64,000 nucleotides of DNA from contig CAIMFY010000051.1 in assembly GCA_903840415.1 (NCBI GenBank), positions 1 to 64,000 of the forward strand, written 5' to 3'. This DNA comes from an uncultured Opitutia bacterium. GTDB lineage: Bacteria; Verrucomicrobiota; Verrucomicrobiia; Opitutales; Opitutaceae. Both the position numbers and the translations under genes were made by a program. The notes under the pieces are model-generated. The model saw only the letters and a list, made by a program, of their open reading frames with translations, was not told the origin of the DNA and ran no database searches. Shown piece by piece: positions 37,541-46,509 of the stretch. Numbering within the stretch: position 1 is the stretch's first letter; every line of letters starts with the position of its first letter.

Positions 37541-38161
37541 TCAGGCCGCGGACGGCACCACAATCTTTTGCGCTTCGCGCGTCGATTCGACGACGTGATC
37601 GACGAGGCCGTAGGCTTTGGCCTCCGGCGCGCTCATATAATAATCGCGATCGGAATCTTTTTCCACCTGCTCGGGAGTCTTGCCGGCGTGCTTGGCGATG
37701 ACTTCGTTGAGCGTCTTGCGCCAACGCAGGATTTCCTTGGCGGCAATGGCGATGTCGGCGGTCTGGCCGCCCGCGCCGCCGCTCGGCTGGTGGATCATCA
37801 CGCGGCTGTTGGGCAGGGCGAAGCGTTTGCCCTTCGTGCCGGCGGCGAGGAGCACGGTGCTCATGCTCGCGGCCATGCCGATGCAGTAGGTGACGATGTC
37901 GCACTGGAGGAAATTCATCGTGTCATAGATGGCCATGCCACCGGTCACGACGCCGCCGGGCGAGTTGATGTAAACGTGAATGTCCTTCTTCGCGTCCTCC
38001 ATCTGGAGGAAAAGCAACTGCGCAATGACAACGTTGGCCACATTGTCATCGATCGGCGTGCCGATAAAGACGATGCGGTCTTTCAACAGGCGCGAATAGA
38101 TGTCCATCGACCGCTCTCCGCGGCCGGTGTTTTCAAGGACGATAGGAACGTAGTAGCTCAC
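37541..38161 (-). CDS. clpP: ClpP, ATP-dependent protease proteolytic subunit
   Basis: A serine peptidase of 206 residues. The triad is S99 in GMAASMST, H124 in VMIHQPSGG and D173 in [27 protein letters not shown] is the oxyanion region. Start GTG at 38161 gives the short processed N-terminus [15 protein letters not shown], standard for the family; upstream in-frame codons overlap the end region of tig. It forms the barrel to which ClpX docks. The gap to tig is 22 bases. Confidence 0.96.
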   Translation of the reverse strand: MSYYVPIVLENTGRGERSMDIYSRLLKDRIVFIGTPIDDNVANVVIAQLLFLQMEDAKKDIHVYINSPGGVVTGGMAIYDTMNFLQCDIVTYCIGMAASMSTVLLAAGTKGKRFALPNSRVMIHQPSGGAGGQTADIAIAAKEILRWRKTLNEVIAKHAGKTPEQVEKDSDRDYYMSAPEAKAYGLVDHVVESTREAQKIVVPSAA

Positions 38162-38183
38162 GGTGTGTGGTGTGGTTATCGGC

Positions 38184-39509
38184 TCAGGGAGCCTTCGGCT
38201 GAATGGTCTTAACCGTAGCCTTAGACACCAGGAAATCAACCGCCTTGTCGAAAACGATGGATTGCTGCACCGAGCGGAGTTGCTCGCGATCGTTGGCGAG
38301 GGTCTTGGCGAGCTTGTCGGGCTTTTGTTGCGAGCGCTGCGCCTCGCGGTAAATGAATGCGTCGAGATCGCTGCTGGTCACCTCGATTTTTTCGGCTTCA
38401 GCAATTTTCGCGAGCATGAGCTGGACTTTCACGCGGCCGGTGGCGGCTTTGCGTGCGCCTTCAAACAATTCCTTCTTGTCCTTCTCAAACTGCTCCTGCG
38501 GGACGCCACGGCGCATGTTTTCCTCGATGAAATTGCGGAGCACGCCCTGCGTTTCGGATTCTACCAGCGAATCCGGCACCGGGAAGTCGGTCTTCGCGCT
38601 CAGCGCCTCGGTGACTTGGCGGCGCTGCGCGGCGCGGTTCTGAAACTCCTTTTGGAGTTTCAAGTTATTGCGGATGTTCTGTTGCAACGCGTCGATGCTA
38701 TCAGCCTGCTGGGTTTTGAGAAAGGCTTCGTCGATTTCCGGGAGCACGCGTTCGCGGATTTCCTGAATGTCGACGGCGTAGGTGGCGGTCTTCCCGGCGA
38801 GCCCGGGCGCGGCGGGAAACTCGACGGGAAAAATAATCGGCACGTCCTTCTTTTCGCCGGCGGCGAGCCCGGCGAGGTGTTTGCCGAGGCCGGGGATGAC
38901 ACCGTCGTTGGCGCCTTCGACTTCTTCCCACGTCTGAGGGACTTTGCCGTAAAGTTGCTTGTCGGGCACGAGCTCGGCGACGGGTTTGCCGTCGATCGTG
39001 CCTTCGTAGCCGAGCTTCACATAATCGCCCTTTTGCGCTGGGCGCGTGGCAGGTTTGAAATCAGCGCGCTCAGCGCGCATGCCCTGAAGAACGCTGTCGA
39101 TTTCGGCGTCCGTCGCTTCAGTCGACGCGACTTCAGTCGGGAGGCCGACGTAGTCGGGGAGTGTGAATTCCGGACGCACATCAAGAGTGATAGTCACGGC
39201 GGCGGACAGGCCTTTTTCAATTTTGCCTTCCTCGACATTCACGACGTTGAGCACCTCGAGTTTTTCCTTTTCGAGGCCGCTGCGGTAGGCCTTCGCGACG
39301 ACTTTCTGCTTAAACTCGCCGGTGATTTCCTTGCCGAAATGCTTCGCCACGATGGCGGCCGGGGCCTTGCCGGGACGGAAGCCGGGCAGGCGCGCGAGCT
39401 TGGAATACTCGCTGATGACGGCGGCGTGCTCGGCATCGACTTCGCTCGGATCGAGTGTGACGACGAGGCTCTTGCGGGTGGCGGAAACACTGTTCAGTTG
39501 GACATTCAC
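38184..39509 (-). CDS. tig: Trigger factor, ribosome-associated chaperone and prolyl isomerase
   Basis: A protein of 441 residues. The ribosome-binding signature is [17 protein letters not shown] (family G-F-R-x-G-x-x-P). The FKBP-like domain follows ([37 protein letters not shown]), then the helical C-terminal chaperone domain. It binds nascent chains at the exit tunnel. The start is GTG at 39509 ([16 protein letters not shown]); another GTG at 39548 would add 13 residues. It leads the clpP-clpX operon, the canonical order. Confidence 0.95.
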   Translation of the reverse strand: MNVQLNSVSATRKSLVVTLDPSEVDAEHAAVISEYSKLARLPGFRPGKAPAAIVAKHFGKEITGEFKQKVVAKAYRSGLEKEKLEVLNVVNVEEGKIEKGLSAAVTITLDVRPEFTLPDYVGLPTEVASTEATDAEIDSVLQGMRAERADFKPATRPAQKGDYVKLGYEGTIDGKPVAELVPDKQLYGKVPQTWEEVEGANDGVIPGLGKHLAGLAAGEKKDVPIIFPVEFPAAPGLAGKTATYAVDIQEIRERVLPEIDEAFLKTQQADSIDALQQNIRNNLKLQKEFQNRAAQRRQVTEALSAKTDFPVPDSLVESETQGVLRNFIEENMRRGVPQEQFEKDKKELFEGARKAATGRVKVQLMLAKIAEAEKIEVTSSDLDAFIYREAQRSQQKPDKLAKTLANDREQLRSVQQSIVFDKAVDFLVSKATVKTIQPKAP

Positions 39510-39629
39510 GGGAGCAATGCGGAGTGGTTTGGATTGAGAATCGTGCACGCTACGGCGCGCCCTACCCCGGTCAATGCCGGATTCTGTTCGCTTGCGCGCC
39601 GCACCGCCGGAGCGTTTCGTAACCGCGCG

Positions 39630-40262
39630 ATGCCGAGCCTACGCCAAGTTCTCGCTCCAAATACACCAATGCTGATGCTCGATGCGGCGTCGGCTCGCGT
39701 GCAAGTCGGATGGTTCGCCGGCGGTGATCCCGCTGGCGCAAAATGGGAAACGGCTGAGGAAGAAGCAGGCACCGGTGTATTTCGCTGCGTGGAAAAACTC
39801 GGAGTCGAGATCAGCGCGATTCGGGCGTTTGTTTTCTGCGATGGGCCGGGCTCCGTGCTGGGGATTCGCACGACGGCGATGGCGCTGCGCACGTGGCAGA
39901 TGATCGCGCCGCGGCCAGTTTTTGCGTTTTGCAGCCTCGCTCTCGTGGCCGAGTCGATCGGCCGCGACGATGTCACGGTCATCGCCGACGCTCGCCGCGA
40001 TTTGTGGCATTCGTTTGCACGAGGCGGGAAACTGCGGCGACAGCCTTTGAGCGAACTGAGCGGCGAACTCGTGATGCCGGATAACTTCCGCCATTGGTCG
40101 CCGCTGCCCGAGGGCGTCGGTCGCGCCCCCTACTCCCTCTCCGAGCTGTGGCCGCGAGTGGCCGACGCAGACCTGTTGCGCTCGACGGAGGCACCGGACG
40201 CCTTTCTGCACGAGGAGCCGAGTTATGCGATATGGACTCCCCAGATTCACCGGGCGCCGTAG
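39630..40262 (+). CDS. tsaB: TsaB-like tRNA threonylcarbamoyladenosine biosynthesis protein
   Basis: A protein of 210 residues related to the ASKHA fold. MLDAASARVQVGWFAGG is the N-terminal strand, and VFCDGPGSVLGIRTTAMALR matches the G-P-G-S-x-x-G-x-R segment conserved in TsaB, the partner of TsaD in making t6A37. The C-terminal half is divergent. ATG at 39669 is a likely alternative start because homologues usually begin just before this strand. It is divergent from tig; 120 bases separate the starts. Confidence 0.75.
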   Translation: MPSLRQVLAPNTPMLMLDAASARVQVGWFAGGDPAGAKWETAEEEAGTGVFRCVEKLGVEISAIRAFVFCDGPGSVLGIRTTAMALRTWQMIAPRPVFAFCSLALVAESIGRDDVTVIADARRDLWHSFARGGKLRRQPLSELSGELVMPDNFRHWSPLPEGVGRAPYSLSELWPRVADADLLRSTEAPDAFLHEEPSYAIWTPQIHRAP

Positions 40263-40422
40263 TCGGCTGGACGAGAAGCGGCCATCGGCACAGAACAGGC
40301 GCCGAATTCGATCGGGTTGGTCTGGCTTAAGATGTTGCCCAAGAGCGCCGATAGCTACGTAGCTGAGCTACGCGTAAGCCGTAGGGTTTAAACCCTAGTT
40401 CTTAATTGCTGGGGGTGCGACT
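40263..40422 (+). promoter_or_regulatory. Structured leader region before the PEP-CTERM lectin protein
   Basis: The region holds several exact inverted repeats: AGCTACGTAGCT (40353-40364), CGTAG-CTGAG-CTACG (40358-40372) and the 16-base palindrome TAGGGTTTAAACCCTA (40382-40397). GGCTTA at 40324-40329 is the exact complement of TAAGCC at 40375-40380 and could close a larger stem around the inner hairpins. AGCTACG occurs twice (40353, 40366) with its complement between them, so two alternative hairpins compete. This is what a cis-acting RNA or protein operator could look like. No known riboswitch family is established by eye. Confidence 0.4.
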
Positions 40423-40506
40423 ATGGCCGAACAATAACGCATCAAAACTTCCCGGCACAACGTTCTCGCTCTCCTCCTCGCGCTCAGCGTCGTCGGCGCT
40501 GCGGAG
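40423..40506 (+). other. Signal-peptide coding segment preceded by in-frame stop
   Basis: In the frame of the large protein that follows, this segment encodes a good secretion signal (basic KTSRHN, then VLALLLALSVVGAA) from 40441 to about 40500. The only nearby ATG (40423, preceded by GGGGGTG) is followed after four codons by TAA at 40435-40437. No ATG, GTG or TTG lies between the stop and the signal peptide. Either the stop is a mutation or sequencing error, or translation begins at a rare codon such as ATC at 40441. Confidence 0.6.
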
Positions 40507-43500
40507 TTGGCTGGACAGACCGTGACCCTCAGCGGTTCGTTTACCGGAGCTACTCTCGACAGCGGATGGACAACGGGCGGCTCGGGCTACGCGCCCGTGC
40601 TGACTGCTTCGGCCGCCGGGGGCAGCACGGACGCCGTTGGAAGCGGCTGGCTGCAGATGACGAGCAGCGCAGGCAATCAGGCGACCTACGCCTACGATAC
40701 CAACGCATTTGCCGCGGCGCACGCGACCATCACCGCGACTTTTAATTACGCCTCCTTTAACGGCACCGGCGCCGACGGCATCACGTTCTTCCTCGCCGAC
40801 GCCAGCAAGACCTTCGGCGTCGGCGCTTACGGCGGCAGTCTCGGCTACGCGCAGAAGACCGCGGCTGGCGGCGGCGGCGCCGACATCAGCGGCATGAACG
40901 GCGGCTACATCGGGGTTGGCATCGACGAGTTTGGCAATTTCTCCAACCCCACCGAAGGCCGCATCGGCGGCACCGGCTCAGTGCCCAACGCCATCGCGGT
41001 CCGCGGTCCCGGCCAAGGCCTCACCGGCTACAACTACCTCGGCGGCACCGGCAACCTCGGCACCAACTCGATCGCGTTTCCCACTTCGACCACGCGCCCC
41101 ACCGGCGCAAATCAGCGCACGATCGAGGTCGTGATCACGGCGACGAATCAAATGACCGTTTACATGGCGACGGGCGGTAGCGGTAACTTCATCCCGCTCT
41201 ACTCGATCGACCTCTCCGGCTACACGCGACCGGGCAGCCTAATTATGGGATTCACCGCCGGCACCGGCGGCTCCACTGATGTCCACCAAGTGCAGAGCGT
41301 GGCGCTTTCCAGCGTCGTCTCCAATCTCTGGACCAATACCAACGCGGACAGCGCTTGGGCGACGGCGAGCAACTGGAACAACACCCCGGCGTCAGCTCCG
41401 GCCAGCGGCTCCGATATCCTGTTCGACAATACCTTCGTCAACACCGCGCAAACCATCGCGGTCACCGGCAACAAGATCGTCCGCAACCTGCAGATCGATG
41501 CGCCGTTCAGCTACACGCTCTCCGGTGGTAGCCTAGAGTTCAACGGCACCTCGGCCATCGGGCCTTCGGGGATTTTCGTTTCTCAGACGCACGGTGCGGC
41601 AACCCAAACTGTCAATTCCAACCTGATCGTCGACAACGCGATTCAGATTCAAAACAACAGTTCGGCCGCGCTTGCGCTGACCGGCACGGTCAGCCTCGGC
41701 AGTTCCACGGCCACGCTCAACGGCAGCGGTAACACCTCCCTTTCCGGCAACATTTCTGGCACTGGCGCCCTCGTCCAGAGCGGCACCGGTGGCACCACGC
41801 TCAGCGGCACGAACACCTATTCTGGCGGCACCACGCTTAGCGCGGGCAACCTCACGGTCAACAACGCCAGCGGACTCGGCACCGGCGCTGTCGCGATTTC
41901 AGGCGGCACGCTCTCTTCCACCAACGCGACTACGGTCGGCAACATTCTTACGCTTCAAGGCAACGCCACCTTCTCCGGCATCACGACCAGTGGCACCCTC
42001 ACCCAGACCGGCGGCAGCTACCTCTTGAATCTGGCCGGCGCCACGCAATCTGGCACCGTCAATCTCTCGAACAACAACACCGCGCAAACCCTCACCGTCC
42101 AGGTGGACGGCGGCACCTCCTACATTTCCGGTGTCATCCAAAACGGTGGCACGAGCGCGGGCAACCTCACGAAGACCGGCGCCGGCACGCTCCAACTCAG
42201 CGGCCTCAACACTTATTCCGGCGCCACCGCCGTCAACGCCGGCTCGCTCCAGCTTGGCGCCAACAACTCCCTCGGCAGCGGCGCCCTCAATCTCGCGGGC
42301 GGCACCCTCAGTCTCAACGGCTTCTCTGACAAAGTGGGCAACCTCTCCTTCTCCGGCGGCGCCGCGATCGACTTCGGCGCCGGCGCCAATTCCTTCGTCT
42401 TCGGCAACGTCACCTCCTACTCCGGCATCCTCACCATCAGCAACTGGACGAGCGGCTCCGACGTGCTCGGCACGACCCAAGCCGGCCTCGCCACTGCGCT
42501 CCTCAACTCGATTTACTTCGCCGGCTACGGTTCCGGTTCGATCGAGGCGACCACGTCCGCCAACGCCGGCAATGGTCTCGGCAACGCCTTTTTCATCACG
42601 CCCAACTCCACCTTCCTCACATGGACTGGCGGCGGCGCCAGCAACAATTGGTCGACCGGTGCCGATTGGGTTGGCGGCACTGCTCCCGTCACGACCACTA
42701 ATTCCGCGCAAAAACTCGACTTCACCGGCACCACCCGCCTCGCGCCGGTGATGAATAACAACTATTACGTCAATTCGATCAAGTTCGACACCGCCGCCGG
42801 CTCCTCCGCCACCGGGGGATTCAACGTTGGTCTGGGCACCAAGACGCTCTACCTCAACGGCACGGTTCCCAGTATCATCCAGCAGTCCGCTTACGGCCAG
42901 ACCATCAGCGGTGGCACCGTCAACATCGGCGCCAACACCGTGATCGACGTCTCGGGCGCGGGCGCGTTGACCGTCAGTTCCAACCTCACCGGCACCTCCA
43001 CCATCGACAAACTCTCCAGCGGCACGCTCATCCTCTCCGGCACCAACAGTGGCTACAGCGGCAACATCACCGTCGATGCTGGTATCCTGCAGGTGCAGAC
43101 CACCAATAGTGTCCTCGGCACTGGCAGCGCCTCGGTCGCCAGTGGCGCCACGCTGAAAATCAGCGACGGTCGCACGCTCACCAACGCCCTCACCCTCAAC
43201 GGCGGCGGCTACGGCGGCGTCGGCGCGCTTGATGCCGCTCCCGGCGCCGCGACCACCGCCACGCTTTCCGGCGCCATCACTCTCGGCTCGGCCAGCACGA
43301 TCAACACCGACACCGGCACGCTCGTGCTCTCCGGCGGCATCAGCGGCACCAATACCAACCTTACACTCGGCGGCGCTGGCAACACCACCATCAGTTCCGC
43401 CATCGCGACCGGCACCGGCGGCGTCCTGTTGAACGGCACCGGCACCACCACCTTCTCCGGTGCCGCCAACACTTACACCGGCACCACCACGTTGAGCAGT

Positions 43501-44964
43501 GGCACGCTCACCCTCGCCAAAGCCGCCAACACCACCTCGATCGCAGGCAACCTCACCGTCAACGGCGGCACGTTAAACGAAAACGCCTCCGGTCAGATCG
43601 CCTCCACGGCCACCGTCGCGCTCAACGCCGGCACGCTTAACCTCGCGAACGCCGTCACCAACACCTTCTCTAACCTCTCCACCACCAGTGGCAGCACGCT
43701 GAACCTCGGCACCAGCGCGGTTGCCACCATCGCCAGCACCGGCAGCAGCACGCTCAATGGCAACATCACCGGCGCCGGTTCGATTGTCACGTCTGGCACG
43801 GGCAGTGTGACACTCGGCGGCGCGGCCAGCACTTACTCCGGAGGCACGACCGTCGGCTCGATCGTTACGCCGCTCTCCAACAGCGCCTTTGGCACCGGCA
43901 CCGTCACTGTCAACAGCGGCGGCAGCATCGAAACGCAAAATACCGTCTCGCTCGCCAACAATTTCACGCTCAACAGCACCGGCACCACCGCCTACAACGG
44001 CGCCATCGAAAACATTTCCGGCAACACCACGATCTCCGGCACCGTGACTCTCGCCGGCAGTTCCCGCATCCAATCCGACTCCGGCACTCTCACCGCCTCG
44101 TACACCGTCGCCCTCGCCGGCAACACCCTCAACGTCGGCGGCAACGGCAACACCACGCTCAGCGGCGCCCTCACCGGCACCTCCGCCAGCAGCCTCACTA
44201 AGGACGGCACCGGCACCCTCGCCCTCGGCGGCAACAACGCTTCGTTCGCCGGCACCGTCGTCGTCTCCGCCGGCACGCTCGTGTCCAACGCCGCCAACGT
44301 CTTCAACAGCGCCAACGCGATCACCGTCAACGCCGGCTCGATTCTCAACCTCAACGATTTCAGCCAGACCATCGCCTCGATCACCAGCAACGGCACGCTC
44401 GCCCTCGGCGCGGGCACCGGAGACACCCTCACGCTCAGCTCGGGCAGCAGCACGCTCGGCGGTTCACTCACCGGCGCCGGCACGATCATTGTCGGCGCGG
44501 GCGCTACACTCACGCTCGCCGCGAATTTCAACGACCCCAGCGTCAACATCATTCTCAACGGCGGCTCGCTCTTCCTGAACGGCACCTCGGACTCCTTCGG
44601 CAGCCTTAGCGTAACCGGCAATTCGATCCTCGATTTCGGTAACACCACCGCCTCCACGCTCAACTCCACGAGCGTCTCGCTCAACGCCGGCGTCACCCTC
44701 TCGGTCAACAACTGGATCAACATGAGCGACTTTTTCTACACCCAGAATCTCACTGGCGCCACCCCCGGCACGCGCGGCACCACCCCTGAAAACCAAATCA
44801 CCTTCGCCGGCTACCCCAACTCCGCCACGGCCTGGCAATCCTACGATCACCAAATTACTCCCGCTCCCGAACCCGCCACTTACGGCGCGATCTTCATTGG
44901 CGGCGCGCTCGGTCTCCTTCTCTGGCGCCGGCGGAAAAAATATACCGCTGAGTCCTGCATCTAA
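40507..44964 (+). CDS. Large extracellular PEP-CTERM protein with L-type-lectin-like domain and autotransporter-associated strand repeats
   Basis: The open frame has 1485 codons from the first usual start (TTG), but the real protein almost certainly begins with the signal peptide encoded just upstream. Residues about 10-270 resemble a bacterial L-type lectin fold (TFNYASFNGTGADGITFFL, GIDEFGNFSNPTEGR). From about 41750 to 44400 there are at least six repeats of the type TGxGTLxLSGxNTYSGxTTVxxGTL, the strand motif known from autotransporter passengers. The C-terminus PEPATYGAIFIGGALGLLLW plus RRRKK is a PEP-CTERM signal, with eight further residues after the basic patch. There is no autotransporter beta-barrel. 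It is probably a surface or matrix adhesin sorted by exosortase. Confidence 0.85.
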   Translation: MAGQTVTLSGSFTGATLDSGWTTGGSGYAPVLTASAAGGSTDAVGSGWLQMTSSAGNQATYAYDTNAFAAAHATITATFNYASFNGTGADGITFFLADASKTFGVGAYGGSLGYAQKTAAGGGGADISGMNGGYIGVGIDEFGNFSNPTEGRIGGTGSVPNAIAVRGPGQGLTGYNYLGGTGNLGTNSIAFPTSTTRPTGANQRTIEVVITATNQMTVYMATGGSGNFIPLYSIDLSGYTRPGSLIMGFTAGTGGSTDVHQVQSVALSSVVSNLWTNTNADSAWATASNWNNTPASAPASGSDILFDNTFVNTAQTIAVTGNKIVRNLQIDAPFSYTLSGGSLEFNGTSAIGPSGIFVSQTHGAATQTVNSNLIVDNAIQIQNNSSAALALTGTVSLGSSTATLNGSGNTSLSGNISGTGALVQSGTGGTTLSGTNTYSGGTTLSAGNLTVNNASGLGTGAVAISGGTLSSTNATTVGNILTLQGNATFSGITTSGTLTQTGGSYLLNLAGATQSGTVNLSNNNTAQTLTVQVDGGTSYISGVIQNGGTSAGNLTKTGAGTLQLSGLNTYSGATAVNAGSLQLGANNSLGSGALNLAGGTLSLNGFSDKVGNLSFSGGAAIDFGAGANSFVFGNVTSYSGILTISNWTSGSDVLGTTQAGLATALLNSIYFAGYGSGSIEATTSANAGNGLGNAFFITPNSTFLTWTGGGASNNWSTGADWVGGTAPVTTTNSAQKLDFTGTTRLAPVMNNNYYVNSIKFDTAAGSSATGGFNVGLGTKTLYLNGTVPSIIQQSAYGQTISGGTVNIGANTVIDVSGAGALTVSSNLTGTSTIDKLSSGTLILSGTNSGYSGNITVDAGILQVQTTNSVLGTGSASVASGATLKISDGRTLTNALTLNGGGYGGVGALDAAPGAATTATLSGAITLGSASTINTDTGTLVLSGGISGTNTNLTLGGAGNTTISSAIATGTGGVLLNGTGTTTFSGAANTYTGTTTLSSGTLTLAKAANTTSIAGNLTVNGGTLNENASGQIASTATVALNAGTLNLANAVTNTFSNLSTTSGSTLNLGTSAVATIASTGSSTLNGNITGAGSIVTSGTGSVTLGGAASTYSGGTTVGSIVTPLSNSAFGTGTVTVNSGGSIETQNTVSLANNFTLNSTGTTAYNGAIENISGNTTISGTVTLAGSSRIQSDSGTLTASYTVALAGNTLNVGGNGNTTLSGALTGTSASSLTKDGTGTLALGGNNASFAGTVVVSAGTLVSNAANVFNSANAITVNAGSILNLNDFSQTIASITSNGTLALGAGTGDTLTLSSGSSTLGGSLTGAGTIIVGAGATLTLAANFNDPSVNIILNGGSLFLNGTSDSFGSLSVTGNSILDFGNTTASTLNSTSVSLNAGVTLSVNNWINMSDFFYTQNLTGATPGTRGTTPENQITFAGYPNSATAWQSYDHQITPAPEPATYGAIFIGGALGLLLWRRRKKYTAESCI
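41770..44370 (+). repeat. Array of autotransporter-associated beta-strand repeats (coding)
   Basis: Six clear units start near 41770, 42165, 43005, 43425, 43785 and 44195, each with a G-T-x-x-L-S-G-x-N-T-Y-S/T-G-x-T core followed by A/S-G-T/S-L. Between them degenerate units fill most of the region. At DNA level GGCACC- and CAACG-type words recur constantly, so slippage and assembly collapse are possible. Confidence 0.75.
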
Positions 44965-45002
44965 TTTTTGGCGCCAATCTACGTTTCGCCGATCCGATCA
45001 AC

Positions 45003-45030
45003 AGCCGCGTTTTCCCGAGCGGCTTTTTTT
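45003..45030 (+). terminator. Rho-independent terminator after the PEP-CTERM gene
   Basis: A perfect six-pair stem AGCCGC (45003-45008) / GCGGCT (45019-45024) with a ten-base loop is followed directly by six more Ts. It lies 39 bases after the stop at 44964 and isolates the large protein gene from the GH28 gene downstream. Confidence 0.75.
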
Positions 45031-45112
45031 GCGCACTCACGGAGGCACCCTGGCGTCTTACTTTTGCAATCTTGCGGGCACCTGTCCGCGATGTTTCACT
45101 CAGGCGCCTTTT

Positions 45113-46507
45113 ATGAACCCCAATCGCTCCAGTCACACTCTCCTCCATACTGCCGTCGCCCTCCTCGCGATCGCTCTCGTCCCAGGTTGCACCACCACCA
45201 AGGTCGAAACTCCTCCCGCGCTTCCGCTGCCAATCGCCGCGGTCACCACTGCACCGCGGGCCCTTGAAGTCGACGTCTCCGCCGCGGAGCGCGTCAAACC
45301 CGCTCTGCCTGTCATACCGGAGCGCACGTTCACGCTGACGGATTTCGGCGCCGTCGGTGACGGCAAGACGATGAACACCGACGCCTTTAAAAAATCCATC
45401 GCCGCCGTGGAAAAGGCCGGTGGTGGAAAGCTCGTCATTCCGCGTGGTGTCTTCATCACCGCACCTTTCGTCCTCTGCTCCAGCCTTGACCTGCATCTCG
45501 ACGCCGGCGCCGTCATCAAGGCCCCCGAGACATTCGAAGCCCTCGGCCTTCCACATCCGTCCACGTTCAAGACTCAAGCCGAGGCCAGCGCCGTTTACCG
45601 CGTACCCAGTCCGCTCATCACCGGCAGCAAACTCCATGACGTCGCCCTCACCGGCCCCGGCACCGTCGACGGCAGCGGTCAGCATTGGTGGGAGTGGTCC
45701 GAACGCGCCGAGCGCGCCCACCGTGGCCGCATCGTCTACCGCCGCCCTCACCTCATCGTCATCGATCGGTGCGAACGGCTTCACGTGGCCGACATCACCC
45801 TCACCAACTCTTCGATGTTTCACTTCGTGCCGAAAAATATTACCGATCTCACCGTCGAGCGGGTGAAAATCCGCGCCCCATGGGATGGCAGCGCGCCGAA
45901 CACCGATGCCATCGACCCCGGTCCCGGCACCAATTTCTGGATTCACGACTGCGACATCGACACCGGTGACGACAACATCTGCATCAAGTCCGGCGGCACC
46001 AACATCCTCATCGAGAACAACACCATCAAACACGGCCACGGCATATCCATCGGCTCCGAGACCAGCGTCGGCATCAAAAACATGCTCGTCCGCCACTGCA
46101 CCTTCGATGGCACCGACAACGGCATCCGTCTGAAATCCATGCGCGGCGCTGGCGGTCTCGTCGAAAACATCCGCTACACCGACCTCCAGATGAAGAACGT
46201 CACCAACGCCATCGTGCTCCAACTCGACTACATCGATAACAACCGCCCCGACTTCAAGGGCGACCCGACGAAAATTCCCGCCATTCACAACATCCTCCTC
46301 GATCACATCACCATCGAAGGCAGCCGCAACGCCGGCATCATCCACGGCCTCCCCGACAGCAAGATCACCAACATCACGCTTCGCGACATTTCGATCACCG
46401 CCGAGAAAGACCTCAGCGTCCGCGATGCCGATAATCCCGTTTACGAGCGTGTCACGAAAGTCATCAAGCCCGGCGTCGCTCCCGCCCGCATCGCCGGCGA
46501 GCATTGA
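45113..46507 (+). CDS. GH28 polygalacturonase-type lipoprotein
   Basis: A protein of 464 residues. The signal peptide has lipobox LVPGC at C26, so it is likely membrane-anchored on the periplasmic or outer surface side. The parallel beta-helix starts near residue 75 (FTLTDFGAVGDGKTMNTDAF). Catalytic motifs of GH28 are present: NTDAIDPGPG (N-T-D), DTGDDNICIKSG (the D-D pair), GHGISIGSE (G-H-G) and IRLKSMRG (R-x-K). It should hydrolyse pectin-type galacturonan or a rhamnogalacturonan. ATG 45113 is 149 bases after the previous stop. A pseudopilin gene follows immediately. Confidence 0.92.
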   Translation: MNPNRSSHTLLHTAVALLAIALVPGCTTTKVETPPALPLPIAAVTTAPRALEVDVSAAERVKPALPVIPERTFTLTDFGAVGDGKTMNTDAFKKSIAAVEKAGGGKLVIPRGVFITAPFVLCSSLDLHLDAGAVIKAPETFEALGLPHPSTFKTQAEASAVYRVPSPLITGSKLHDVALTGPGTVDGSGQHWWEWSERAERAHRGRIVYRRPHLIVIDRCERLHVADITLTNSSMFHFVPKNITDLTVERVKIRAPWDGSAPNTDAIDPGPGTNFWIHDCDIDTGDDNICIKSGGTNILIENNTIKHGHGISIGSETSVGIKNMLVRHCTFDGTDNGIRLKSMRGAGGLVENIRYTDLQMKNVTNAIVLQLDYIDNNRPDFKGDPTKIPAIHNILLDHITIEGSRNAGIIHGLPDSKITNITLRDISITAEKDLSVRDADNPVYERVTKVIKPGVAPARIAGEH

Positions 46508-46509
46508 TT

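Noticed and set aside
38163-39600. Long + strand ORF (start of a 699-codon frame) opposite tig
   Set aside because: Only its end (from about 39630) resembles a real protein (TsaB). The earlier part is the antisense of tig, whose protein text is unmistakable.
40322-40340. Sigma-54-like promoter (TGGCTTAAGATGTTGC) before the PEP-CTERM gene
   Set aside because: The spacing between GG and GC is one base too long and the rest of the -24 box is poor.
41770-44370. CRISPR or tandem-repeat array
   Set aside because: Units are irregular in length and maintain a protein frame; they are coding beta-strand repeats.
44894-46504. 536-codon - strand ORF opposite the GH28 gene
   Set aside because: It mirrors the GH28 codons, is rich in Gly/Asp/Val as expected from antisense GC-rich DNA, and has no motif.
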